Assembly: GCF_042658845.1 (NCBI RefSeq)
Contig: NZ_JBHSRI010000009.1
Span: 180,232 to 244,231, forward strand
DNA from: Paenisporosarcina macmurdoensis
Lineage (GTDB): Bacteria; Bacillota; Bacilli; Bacillales_A; Planococcaceae
Length of the DNA: 64,000 bases
Direction of reading: 5' to 3'
Shown: piece by piece, positions 17,768 to 26,273 of the stretch
Layout of the letters: the number at the start of each line of letters is the position of its first letter
Numbering within the stretch: position 1 is the first letter of the stretch
Program-made: the position numbers and the translations under genes
Notes under the pieces: model-generated
Seen by the model: the letters and a program-made list of their open reading frames with translations, nothing else
Databases searched by the model: none
Told to the model about the DNA's origin: nothing

Positions 17768-18456
17768 TTGTCACTATTTTTAACGAACAAAGTAGCCGAA
17801 GATACTATTTCGGCTACTACCGGCCTTCGTTATTTTGGGAAGGGTTCTCTATAACGAGTCTCCCACTTCGCGCATGGTTCAAATCAGAGGAAAACCGAAG
17901 ACCTGGAAGATAAATTTGCTGGAATTTTGCTAAATGGTCGGAAACTCCACTTAGTTGGTGGGAAACCATATTCTTTTAAGTTTTCCTTTATTGTTATTGT
18001 CGCGTTTAGTAAGTATTCACCAAAATAAATCAAGCTGAAAGAGGCCGAAATATCATCTTCGGCCGAATATCTACATAAAGGAAGTATCGATTCTTTAGTA
18101 AACCAAAGTATCTAAACTATGTGAGTCTAGGTTGTAAGGGAGCGAAGGACGCATTTCCGCCGCAAAATGTTCTGAAAGAAGAAAGATGGGCGAGTGACGA
18201 AGTCACAAGCCCATCTCTTTATTCTCTAGAACAAGCTGCAGCAGATGAAGCGCCCGAAGCGCACTGAAAACCTATTTACATCAATAGTAATCTGAGCAAC
18301 TACCTGGCTTTAACGAACCCCGCTAGAGTTGGGTGTGTTGATGAGAGTCACTATTTGAGAGGCAATAGTCCCTCTTTATTCTCAAGAATAAGGTCTGCAG
18401 ATGAAGCACTAATTCTAATATGTTATGATAATGAAACAAATGGAGTGTGATGAAGG
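17616..18456. other. 840-base gene-poor segment with nested hairpins and repeats
   Basis: Apart from the remnant above no gene is visible on either strand. It holds AGTAGCCGAA/TTCGGCTACT (17791-17818), GGCCGAA/TTCGGCC (18043-18064), and a two-part stem GATGGGC..GTGAC/GTCAC..GCCCATC (18185-18215). TCGCTCCCTTGTAACC (17713-17728) recurs inverted with two changes at 18130-18145. A diverged direct repeat, starting CTCTTTATTCT and ending CAGATGAAG, lies at 18215-18250 and 18372-18405. Confidence 0.6.
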
Positions 18457-19317
18457 GTGATTCATGTCGGACTTACGGGATGGGGCGACCATCCAGATAT
18501 CTATAGCACAGAATCGAAAAGTAGCGAGAAATTAGTCGATTACAGTGCACATTTCCCAGTAGTTGAACTTGATGCATCATTTTATGCCATTCAGCCAGAA
18601 CGTAATATGCTTAAGTGGATTCGAGAAACACCAGATACTTTTCGCTTTGTGGTAAAAGCCTATCAAGGAATCACGGGGCATCTCCGTGGAGAATCGCCTT
18701 TTGAATCCACCGAAGAAATGTTTACATTATATCGAGAATCATTAATTCCTCTAATAGAAGCAAATAAATTAAGCATGGTGCTTGTCCAATTTCCTCCATG
18801 GTTTGATTGTCAAAAAAAAAATGTGGACTACATAAATGAAGTACATGAACGACTTCAAGGATTACCACTCGCTATCGAGTTCCGTCATCAGTCGTGGTAC
18901 TATCCAGAGTTTAAACAAAAAACAGTAGACTATTTAAAGCACAATCAATGGATTCATTCAGTATGTGATGAACCTCAGGCTGGAGAGGGAAGTATCCCAC
19001 TCGTGGCTGTTTCTACGAATGAAGACCATGTGTTACTAAGACTCCATGGGCGTAATGTTCACGGCTGGAAAAATCCAGGGAATGACCAAAAATGGAGAGA
19101 AGTTCGCTATTTATATGATTACAATATGGCGGAGTTACAACAAATTGCAACGATTGTAAAATCGTTATCTCAACAGTCCAAACAAGTGACCGTGTTGTTT
19201 AACAATAACTCTGGAGGACATGCAGCGAATAACGCAAAACAATTTATGCGGTTATTTAATTTACAATATGAAGGACTGTCACCGAAGCAATTAGATATGT
19301 TTGAAGGAGAATGGTAA
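18457..19317 (+). CDS. yunF: DUF72 family protein (YunF-like)
   Basis: The 286-residue protein belongs to DUF72, a TIM-barrel family of unknown activity. Family landmarks are IHVGLTGWGDH at the start, the VELDASFYAIQ strand, FVVKAYQGITGH, and VLFNNNSGGHAANNA near the end. The start codon is GTG, with TGGAG eleven bases upstream. Its stop overlaps the next ATG (TAATG), so it is coupled to yunE. Structural relatives resemble endonuclease IV-like barrels, but no function is established. Confidence 0.9.
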   Translation: MIHVGLTGWGDHPDIYSTESKSSEKLVDYSAHFPVVELDASFYAIQPERNMLKWIRETPDTFRFVVKAYQGITGHLRGESPFESTEEMFTLYRESLIPLIEANKLSMVLVQFPPWFDCQKKNVDYINEVHERLQGLPLAIEFRHQSWYYPEFKQKTVDYLKHNQWIHSVCDEPQAGEGSIPLVAVSTNEDHVLLRLHGRNVHGWKNPGNDQKWREVRYLYDYNMAELQQIATIVKSLSQQSKQVTVLFNNNSGGHAANNAKQFMRLFNLQYEGLSPKQLDMFEGEW

Positions 19318-20141
19318 TGGAGTATTTATTATTAGCACTTGTAGGGCTATTTTCTGGCGTTGTAGGTGCATTAGTAGGTCTTGGTGGTGGCGTTATATTA
19401 GTGCCGGCAACCCTTTATTTAGGGGGATCAATTGGGTTAATTCCAGGAATTACACCACAAAATGTAGTGGGCCTATCCGTCGTCATGATGATTTTTACAG
19501 GCTTAGCATCCACGTTAACGTACATGAAAGCAAAAACGGTTGATTATCGAAGTGGTCTCATATTCTTTGCAGGAAGCATACCTGGTACCATTTTAGGTGC
19601 ATGGGTGAACAAAGGATTAGACTTGCCATCTTTTAATCTGTATTTCGGGATTTTATTAATCATCTTATCCACCCTACTCTTAGTTCGGAAATATTTAAAA
19701 CCAGTCGAGTGGTTTGTGAAGAATGGTACGAAAAAAACGTTCACTGATGCTCAAGGACAAAACTATGTTTATGGATATCCTATATGGTTTGCACTATTCC
19801 TTACATTTGGAGTAGGTTTTGCATCTGGATTGTTTGGTATTGGCGGAGGATCAATTATTGTGCCGGCTATGATTCTGCTGTTTTTATTCCCACCTCACGT
19901 TGCAGTTGGTACATCCATGTTTATGGTGTTTTTATCAGCTTTGGTCGGTTCAGCAAGCCATATTTCGTTAGGAAATGTACCTTGGCTCTATACAATCCCG
20001 GTGATTCCTGCTGCTTTTATTGGGGCGAAAATTGGGGCATCCTTAAACCAACGAATAAAGTCGGAAACATTAGTAATTGCTTTGCGTATAATCTTACTAT
20101 TACTCGGTGTTCGTTCGATTGTAGCGGGACTGATGGGTTAA
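19317..20141 (+). CDS. yunE: TSUP-family membrane transporter (YunE-like, TauE/SafE)
   Basis: The 274-residue protein has eight or so predicted transmembrane helices and the two glycine-rich repeats of the 4-toluene sulfonate uptake/sulfite export family (GALVGLGGGVILVPA and GLFGIGGGSIIVPA). The ATG at 19317 overlaps the yunF stop and has GAAGGAG seven bases upstream; the ATG at 19311 is too close to that site. Family members export sulfite, sulfoacetate or related organosulfur compounds, but specificity cannot be read here. Confidence 0.9.
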   Translation: MEYLLLALVGLFSGVVGALVGLGGGVILVPATLYLGGSIGLIPGITPQNVVGLSVVMMIFTGLASTLTYMKAKTVDYRSGLIFFAGSIPGTILGAWVNKGLDLPSFNLYFGILLIILSTLLLVRKYLKPVEWFVKNGTKKTFTDAQGQNYVYGYPIWFALFLTFGVGFASGLFGIGGGSIIVPAMILLFLFPPHVAVGTSMFMVFLSALVGSASHISLGNVPWLYTIPVIPAAFIGAKIGASLNQRIKSETLVIALRIILLLLGVRSIVAGLMG

Positions 20142-20153
20142 GGAGTTGGCCAA

Positions 20154-21518
20154 ATGATTGAAACCATTCATTTTTATCATACCAATGATATACACAGTCA
20201 TTTTCAACATTGGCCACGAATTCATGAACTCGTGACTAGTCGGAAAAAATGGCATGTTGAAGAAGGCGAGTCTAGCTTTACTTTAGATATTGGTGACCAT
20301 ATTGATCGTTCGCATATCTTCACCGAAGGCACATTAGGTAAAGGGAATGTCGACTTGTTAAATAAAGCTCTATATGATGTTGTAACTATTGGGAATAACG
20401 AAGGGATTACCCTTTCACATAAAGAGTTAGAAGAGCTTTACCTTCAGGCACAATTTAAAGTAGTTGTGGGAAACTTAACAGAGCTGAACGGGGACATTCC
20501 TAGTTGGTTACTACCGACAACAATTCTAACAACTACCAATGGGACGAAAATCGGTGTAACAGCACTTACTGCTGAATATCCACTGTTCTATAAAAAATTA
20601 GGATGGCAAGTGACACAAGCATTCAACACGTTGAATAAACAACTAATCGACTTAAAGAAGCAAACAGATATAATCATATGCATGTCTCATTTAGGAATAC
20701 ATGTAGATGAGGATATGGCAAAGCAATTTCCAGATATCGACATCATTTTTGGTGCACATACACATCACATATTACATGAAGGTAAAGAGATTAATAAAGC
20801 TCTTTTAGCAGCTGCAGGTAAGTTCGGCTCTTACGTTGGACATGTAACCATTGACTTCGATTTAAAGGACAAAGTAATTGTGAAGAAACAAGCACTTTTA
20901 TATGACACCAATGAATTGAAAGAGTGTTCTCATGAAGAAGAATTTTTGACTGAACTGGCCAAAATCGGTACTGCTCATTTAATGGAAACAGCCTTTCATC
21001 AACCACATCTTCTTAGAAAAGAGTGGTTCAAGGAATCTGCTTTATCCACATTTTTTGGAGAAGCTTTAACGACGTTTTGCCAAGCTGACTGTGCATTATT
21101 TAATGCTGGATTGTTTTTGACGGATTTAAATGCAGGGAAAGTTACACATTTTGATATTCATCAAATGATGCCACATCCAATTAACCCGTGTGTCATAGAA
21201 CTAACTGGACAACAATTAGTAGACATTTATTACCTATCTTTAAATGAAAGTTGGCCAAATTTAGAACTAAAAGGATTAGGTTTTCGAGGTGCGGTGATGG
21301 GGAAAATGATTACTCATCAGTTTAATGTGGTTAATGAGGAATTATTCGTAAAAGGTAAGCTTATTCATGCTACAGACACAGTGCGATTAGCAACGCTGGA
21401 TATGTTTACTTTTGGATACTTTTATCCAACATTTCAAGACTTGCCAAAGACTTATTTTATGCCGGAATTCATTCGAGATGTAATCATTGGATATGGTCAG
21501 AAACACAAATATTTATAG
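20154..21518 (+). CDS. yunD: 5'-nucleotidase-type metallophosphoesterase (YunD-like)
   Basis: The 454-residue protein has the five metallophosphatase blocks: FYHTNDIHSHF, LDIGDHIDRS, TIGNNEG, ICMSHLGIH and FGAHTHH. A C-terminal 5'-nucleotidase domain follows (from about residue 280) with NAGLFL in place of the usual substrate loop NxGGIR. There is no signal peptide, so unlike secreted UshA-type enzymes it acts in the cytosol. It starts 12 bases after yunE. B. subtilis yunD stands in the same order; its substrate is not established. Confidence 0.9.
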   Translation: MIETIHFYHTNDIHSHFQHWPRIHELVTSRKKWHVEEGESSFTLDIGDHIDRSHIFTEGTLGKGNVDLLNKALYDVVTIGNNEGITLSHKELEELYLQAQFKVVVGNLTELNGDIPSWLLPTTILTTTNGTKIGVTALTAEYPLFYKKLGWQVTQAFNTLNKQLIDLKKQTDIIICMSHLGIHVDEDMAKQFPDIDIIFGAHTHHILHEGKEINKALLAAAGKFGSYVGHVTIDFDLKDKVIVKKQALLYDTNELKECSHEEEFLTELAKIGTAHLMETAFHQPHLLRKEWFKESALSTFFGEALTTFCQADCALFNAGLFLTDLNAGKVTHFDIHQMMPHPINPCVIELTGQQLVDIYYLSLNESWPNLELKGLGFRGAVMGKMITHQFNVVNEELFVKGKLIHATDTVRLATLDMFTFGYFYPTFQDLPKTYFMPEFIRDVIIGYGQKHKYL

Positions 21519-21530
21519 GAATAAATGAAA

Positions 21531-21563
21531 CCTCCTTGTCGTAAAATGACATAGGAGGCTTTT
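21531..21563 (+). terminator. Terminator-like hairpin that contains the yunB binding site
   Basis: CCTCC (21531-21535) with TTGTC pairs with GAC..GGAGG (21548-21558), followed by CTTTTT. The GGAGG arm is also the only Shine-Dalgarno sequence for yunB. Confidence 0.6.
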
Positions 21564-21565
21564 TG

Positions 21566-22336
21566 GTGCGACTACGTAAAGTAAATAAAAAAACTATTTA
21601 TTGGAAAGGTAAAAACATCATTCCTCTGATATTTGTTATTGTTGTCATTTCAGTTGGGTTAATGTTTTATCTCGTAAATGTCCGGTTAACACCCATTTAC
21701 TTACAATACGCAGAGGTTCAGTCAACTAAAATAGCATCACTTGTAGTAAGTAAAGCCATTAATTCTCGAACTGTGGATGTAATGGACGTGAATGATATTA
21801 TTGAAGAAATACCTACAGATCAGTCCAATAGGGTGACGACTAAATTTAATACTGAAATTATTAACCGGGTCCAAGCTGACACAATTACCTTGGTACAAAC
21901 ACATTTGGAGCAAGCTGAAGAAGGAAATTTAGATAATTTACCTTACCTTGATGATATCGAGTATGATCCAAATGCTATGGAAGATAATGGAGGTATTGTG
22001 TTTTTTGTTCCTCTAGGTCAAGCAACGAATATCCCACTCCTAGGCAATTTAGGACCAAAGATTCCCATACGCTTTCATGTTATTGGAAGTGTGCAGTCGG
22101 ACGTTGTTTATGGTTTTCGTGAGTTCGGTATTAATAATGCAATGGTAGAAGTAAGTATAGTGCTGAAAGTAAATGTCCAAGTAATCGTACCACTTGCAAC
22201 AAAAACAACGACAATTGAACAGAAAATCCCTGTTGCTCTTGGTGTAATCTCTGGTCCAGTGCCTCAAATTTACACGAAAGGGCAGGGAGGAACTCAACCT
22301 TCAATAGAAGTACCGATTCAACTCCCACCAGAATAA
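21566..22336 (+). CDS. yunB: Sporulation protein YunB
   Basis: The 256-residue protein has one N-terminal membrane segment (IIPLIFVIVVISVGLMFYLV) and an extracytoplasmic body typical of YunB (PLGQATNIPLLGNLGPKIPI, later VQVIVPLATKTTTIEQ). In B. subtilis it belongs to the mother-cell sigma-E regulon and is needed for normal spore formation. The start GTG at 21566 lies seven bases after GGAGG; the TTG one codon earlier is too close. Its presence is the main evidence that this organism makes spores. Confidence 0.9.
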   Translation: MRLRKVNKKTIYWKGKNIIPLIFVIVVISVGLMFYLVNVRLTPIYLQYAEVQSTKIASLVVSKAINSRTVDVMDVNDIIEEIPTDQSNRVTTKFNTEIINRVQADTITLVQTHLEQAEEGNLDNLPYLDDIEYDPNAMEDNGGIVFFVPLGQATNIPLLGNLGPKIPIRFHVIGSVQSDVVYGFREFGINNAMVEVSIVLKVNVQVIVPLATKTTTIEQKIPVALGVISGPVPQIYTKGQGGTQPSIEVPIQLPPE

Positions 22337-22387
22337 CCCATTGCAAAAAGACCTATTTATTGTTAGGCTAGTTAATGAAATTAATAT

Positions 22388-22571
22388 CGATGGGTAGAGG
22401 CAGCATTGCTTATAAGTAACATACGCGAGGATGACAACGAAGACCGTATGTAAAAGGAAGCTTTGCCGAAGTAGAATGATTGTGTCAACAGCATTTTATT
22501 GGGGTTATTCTAAATAAGAATAACACTGTCATTTATAAGCAAAATGCCTATAAATGGTGAGCTACAGATCG
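22388..22571 (+). promoter_or_regulatory. Lysine riboswitch (L-box)
   Basis: Landmarks occur in order: GGGTAGAGG, TAAGTAAC, GCGAGGATGA, GGAAGCTTTGCCGAAG, TTGGGGTTATTC paired with GAATAAC, ACTGTCA, and GGTGAGCTAC. The outer stem pairs CGAT/GTAG (22388-22398) with CTAC/ATCG (22562-22571). Lysine binding should favour the terminator that follows. Confidence 0.9.
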
Positions 22572-22612
22572 TGGGTAGGATACTTCAATTTGTCTATTCG
22601 CAACTTGTATGA

Positions 22613-22660
22613 GCTGGCTTCTCAAACATTCTTATGAATGTTATAGGAGCCAGTTTTTTT
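22613..22660 (+). terminator. Riboswitch-controlled terminator before the NhaC gene
   Basis: CTGGCT..AACATTC pairs with GAATGTT..AGCCAG and is followed by seven T residues; it is the expression platform of the lysine riboswitch. Confidence 0.9.
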
Positions 22661-22712
22661 GTATGTTTACTCGTATTCTGTGACCACCCCCATAAGGAGG
22701 AGGAAAAGTATT

Positions 22713-24284
22713 ATGTCAGGTACAATATTTTCGATTTTACCCCCAATCTTAGCGATTGTAATGGTTCTAATTACACGACGTGTATTGCTCTCTCTTGGAG
22801 CAGGTGTCGTTTTGGGAGCTTTGTTGATCCATTCTTTCGCGCCAGTAGATTCACTTACTACTTTGTGGAAGTCATTCCAAGTGACATTTTGGGACGAAGG
22901 ATTAAATACGTATAATGTCTTCATCATTCTATTTTTATTTTTACTAGGAATCATCACAGCTTTTGTCAGTCTATCTGGCGGAAGCCGAGCCTTTGCGGAG
23001 TGGGCAGTAAAGCATATTAAAACCCGCAGAGGAGCTAAACTATTAACTGCATTTCTTGGTGTGATAATCTTTATCGATGATTATTTTAATGCGTTAGCTG
23101 TTGGCCAGATTGCACGACCAATTACAGACCATCATCGCATATCACGTGCGAAATTAGCTTATTTTATTGACTCAACTTCAGCTCCAGTATGCGTCGTTTC
23201 ACCTGTTTCAAGTTGGGGAGCTTACTTGATTGGATTAATTGGAACCATATTGGCAACTCAATCCGTTATCACGTACTCACCTTTAACTGCTTTTGTCATG
23301 ATGGCGCCAATGAACTTTTATGTGATTGCAGCTCTTGCCATGGTATTTTTCGTTGCACTTACAGATTTTGATTTGCTTGAAATGAAAAAACATGAACAAA
23401 GAGCAATTGAAACAGGAGAAGTCTTTGATCCAACAAAAGATATCCCTGGTCAGTTGAAAGAAGATTTTCCTGTTCATAGTCATGGTAAGGTAAGTGACTT
23501 AGTTCTTCCGATTGTGACCCTAGTCGTCGCAACCATCGGTGCGATGGTTTGGACGGGTTATCAAAATGCTGGTGTTCTAGATATTTGGGCAATTTTTGAA
23601 AATACCGATGTACCGAAATCTTTATTAATCGGTGGTAGTGCAGGTGCTGCTGTTTCGATTTTACTGTATCTATTACAATTCGGGAAAAATGACAAAGCAA
23701 ACAGCGTATTTCTTGGTAAAGGAATTTGGAGCGGTATACAGTCCATGTTACCAGCCGTTTTAATTTTAGTATTTGCTTGGTCATTAACGTTCATTATTGG
23801 TCTTCTTGAAACGGGAGAATATTTAGCACAAGTTGTCACCGATGCAAATATTCCAATCGGTTTATTACCAGTAATTTTATTCATACTAGCAGGAGGAATG
23901 GCATTTGCTACCGGTACATCATGGGGTTCTTTCGGTATATTGATACCGATCGCTGGGACAATTATGATCAATGCTGAACCAACTATGTTACTTCCTGCCT
24001 TAGCAGCAGTACTAGCAGGATCAGTATTTGGGGATCACTGTTCACCAATTTCAGATACAACCATATTATCTTCTACTGGTGCAGGCAGTAACCATATTGA
24101 TCATGTAACTACTCAATTACCGTATGCATTAATATGTGCTGGCATTGCATCCATTGGATATTTAGTCCTAGGATTAACAGGGTCGGTTTGGTTATCATTT
24201 AGTCTTGTTATTATTATTCTTGCAATACTATTCTTCTTCTTAGCAAAGAGCATTAAAAAAACAGATACAGTGACAATAGAATAG
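22713..24284 (+). CDS. lysW: NhaC-type transporter, probable lysine permease LysW
   Basis: The 523-residue membrane protein belongs to the NhaC Na+/H+ antiporter family (12 or more helices; motifs FIDDYFNALAVGQIARPITD and DHCSPISDTTILSS). Antiport activity is the family default, but a lysine riboswitch directly upstream implies lysine transport, as proposed for the LysW branch of NhaC proteins. AAGGAGGAGG at 22694-22703 sets the ATG at 22713; the frame is open further upstream only because it runs through the terminator. It is monocistronic, with terminators on both sides. Amino acid specificity is inferred from the riboswitch, not from residues. Confidence 0.88.
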   Translation: MSGTIFSILPPILAIVMVLITRRVLLSLGAGVVLGALLIHSFAPVDSLTTLWKSFQVTFWDEGLNTYNVFIILFLFLLGIITAFVSLSGGSRAFAEWAVKHIKTRRGAKLLTAFLGVIIFIDDYFNALAVGQIARPITDHHRISRAKLAYFIDSTSAPVCVVSPVSSWGAYLIGLIGTILATQSVITYSPLTAFVMMAPMNFYVIAALAMVFFVALTDFDLLEMKKHEQRAIETGEVFDPTKDIPGQLKEDFPVHSHGKVSDLVLPIVTLVVATIGAMVWTGYQNAGVLDIWAIFENTDVPKSLLIGGSAGAAVSILLYLLQFGKNDKANSVFLGKGIWSGIQSMLPAVLILVFAWSLTFIIGLLETGEYLAQVVTDANIPIGLLPVILFILAGGMAFATGTSWGSFGILIPIAGTIMINAEPTMLLPALAAVLAGSVFGDHCSPISDTTILSSTGAGSNHIDHVTTQLPYALICAGIASIGYLVLGLTGSVWLSFSLVIIILAILFFFLAKSIKKTDTVTIE

Positions 24285-24296
24285 TGAAACACTCTA

Positions 24297-24329
24297 AGAG
24301 CAAGGGTTTAAACCCTTGCTCTTTTTTTT
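24297..24329 (+). terminator. Intrinsic terminator after lysW
   Basis: AGAGCAAGGGTTT and AAACCCTTGCTCT are perfect mirrors followed by T residues. Confidence 0.95.
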
Positions 24330-24361
24330 ATAAGTAATAATTATTTTTTTCAAAAAACTGC

Positions 24362-24389
24362 TTTACAAGTTAATTCACTATAGTATACT
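24362..24389 (+). promoter_or_regulatory. Sigma-A promoter of the NSS transporter
   Basis: TTTACA (24362-24367) and TATACT (24384-24389) are 16 bases apart. Confidence 0.55.
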
Positions 24390-24478
24390 GTTTTTAAGAT
24401 TAGTAATAATCTGAAAATAAACAAGCTTCCAAATATTGCAATAGTACTTTGGTAAGCGAAACAAAAGGGGGAAAAAAA

Positions 24479-26011
24479 ATGGAACAACGTTCTCAATGGG
24501 GATCACGAGCTGGCTTTATCTTGGCGGCTGTTGGTTCCGCGGTAGGCCTTGGTAACATCTGGCGTTTTCCGTACGTAGCTTTTGAAAATGGTGGAGGAGC
24601 TTTCTTTATCCCGTACTTATTCGCTCTTTTAACAGCAGGTATTCCTATTCTTATTTTAGAATTCACCATGGGACATAAGTATCGTGGGTCAGCGCCTTTA
24701 TCATTCTTCCGCATGGGTGGAAAAAAAGCAGAATGGCTTGGCTGGTGGGCAATTTTTGTATCATTCGTCATTTCTACATACTACGCCGTCATCATTGCAT
24801 GGGCAATGAAATACACCGTGTACTCATTCGACCAAGCGTGGGGAGATGATACTGCTGGTTTCTTATTCGGTACAGTCTTAAAACTAGGTGATGTACCTGG
24901 TGAAGCTGGTGGAATAGTACCAGGAGTTGCAATTCCTTTACTACTTGTTTGGGCAATTGCATTCTTTATTCTTTTCGCAGGTGTTAAAAAAGGAATTGAA
25001 GTTGCTAATAAAATATTCATTCCAACATTAGTTGTTATTTTCTTAATGGTAGTTATCCGCGCGGTAACACTAGATGGAGCTGCAGTTGGTTTAAATGCAT
25101 TCTTTGAACCTAACTTCTCTGAGTTAAGTAATCCTAAAGTTTGGGTTGCGGCTTATGGGCATATCTTCTTCAGTTTATCAATTGCATTTGCAATTATGAT
25201 TACGTATTCAAGTTATCTACCAAAGAAATCAGATATTACGAATAACGCATTTATTACTGGCTTTGCTAACTCTGCTTTCGAGTTACTAGCAGGTATTGGA
25301 GTATTCGCTGCTCTTGGTTTCATGGCAGTTCAACAAGGAGTGGAAGTAAAAGATGTTGCTTCTGCAGGCGTTGGATTAGCATTTGTCGTCTTCCCACAAA
25401 TCATTAGTGAATTCCCGGGAATGAATGGACTGTTTGGGGTATTATTCTTCTTGTCATTAGTATTAGCAGGATTAACTTCTTTAGTCTCAATTTGTGAAAC
25501 GTATGTTGCTGGATTCACTGAGAAATTCGGAATTTCCCGTAATAAAGCGGTTGCATTTGGTGTAGGTGCCGCTGCATTAATTTCGTTCTTATTTGCAACA
25601 AATGGCGGATTATACTTCCTAGACGTTGCAGATTACTTCATCAACCAATTTGGGGTCGCGGCAATCGGTTTAATTGAAGTAGTTGCTATTGCTTGGTTCT
25701 TTAAAAAGCTTCCTATTTTTGAAGATCATGCAAATGCAGTTTCTGATATTCGATTAGGTGCATGGTGGAAGATTTGTTTGAAATTTGTAACTCCTTTAGT
25801 ATTAGGTTACATGATGTTCGGATTGATGAAACTGAACCTACTAAAACAGTTTGAAAATGATACAGGTAACTATGAAGGTTATTCAAATACATTCATCCTT
25901 TATGCCGGTTGGTTTGTGGCAGCAGGGGCAATTATCTTAGGATTTATCTTTACGGCAATGAAATGGAACAAAAATACGGATGTTGATGCTTATCAACATG
26001 ATGGTGAATAA
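24479..26011 (+). CDS. NSS-family sodium:amino acid symporter, large subunit
   Basis: The 510-residue protein belongs to the neurotransmitter:sodium symporters. WGSRAGFILAAVGSAVGLGN and IWRFPY in helix 1 form the sodium and substrate site, and the rest fits twelve helices, with a longer C-terminus than the second NSS protein at 48434-49774. AAAGGGGG at 24464-24471 precedes the ATG. A 36-codon gene follows 12 bases later, the arrangement of the MetPS methionine/alanine importers, in which the large protein needs the small one. Substrate is therefore probably a neutral amino acid. Confidence 0.92.
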   Translation: MEQRSQWGSRAGFILAAVGSAVGLGNIWRFPYVAFENGGGAFFIPYLFALLTAGIPILILEFTMGHKYRGSAPLSFFRMGGKKAEWLGWWAIFVSFVISTYYAVIIAWAMKYTVYSFDQAWGDDTAGFLFGTVLKLGDVPGEAGGIVPGVAIPLLLVWAIAFFILFAGVKKGIEVANKIFIPTLVVIFLMVVIRAVTLDGAAVGLNAFFEPNFSELSNPKVWVAAYGHIFFSLSIAFAIMITYSSYLPKKSDITNNAFITGFANSAFELLAGIGVFAALGFMAVQQGVEVKDVASAGVGLAFVVFPQIISEFPGMNGLFGVLFFLSLVLAGLTSLVSICETYVAGFTEKFGISRNKAVAFGVGAAALISFLFATNGGLYFLDVADYFINQFGVAAIGLIEVVAIAWFFKKLPIFEDHANAVSDIRLGAWWKICLKFVTPLVLGYMMFGLMKLNLLKQFENDTGNYEGYSNTFILYAGWFVAAGAIILGFIFTAMKWNKNTDVDAYQHDGE

Positions 26012-26023
26012 GGGGGACTTCTA

Positions 26024-26134
26024 ATGTCAATTGGTGCAATTATTATGATGATTATTGGTGTCGTCATTATTTGGGGCGGCCTTGCAGCAAGCATTATATA
26101 TGCTGTTGGAAAAGCAAAACAAGCAAAAGCATAA
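26024..26134 (+). CDS. MetS-type small subunit of NSS transporter
   Basis: The gene encodes only 36 residues: one transmembrane helix (roughly residues 4-28, with IIGVVIIWGGLAASIIYAV) and a short basic tail KAKQAKA. AGGGGGACTT precedes the ATG, and the gene lies between the large NSS subunit and a terminator. Small single-helix partners of this kind accompany long-type NSS methionine/alanine importers. It is easily missed by gene callers with a length cut-off. Confidence 0.85.
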   Translation: MSIGAIIMMIIGVVIIWGGLAASIIYAVGKAKQAKA

Positions 26135-26137
26135 GAT

Positions 26138-26170
26138 AAAAAGCGTCTCTTTCGCAGAGGCGCTTTTCTT
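26138..26170 (+). terminator. Intrinsic terminator after the NSS pair
   Basis: AAAAAGCGTCTCT and AGAGGCGCTTTT form the stem, followed by CTTTG. Confidence 0.85.
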
Positions 26171-26218
26171 TGTTTATCATGTCTTCTTAGGTTGTGAGAC
26201 GTGGTCGAATATGGTACA

Positions 26219-26247
26219 TTGACAACAGTAACTAAATTGCCTACATA
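26219..26247 (+). promoter_or_regulatory. Sigma-A promoter of lipA
   Basis: TTGACA (26219-26224) and TACATA (26242-26247) are 17 bases apart; the transcript would start about 20 bases before lipA. Confidence 0.7.
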
Positions 26248-26273
26248 GTCTGAAAAGAATGAGGTGGACCTGC

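Noticed and set aside
23359..23784. 141-codon antisense frame inside lysW
   Set aside because: It is a shadow of a long membrane-protein gene; no binding site and no supporting context.
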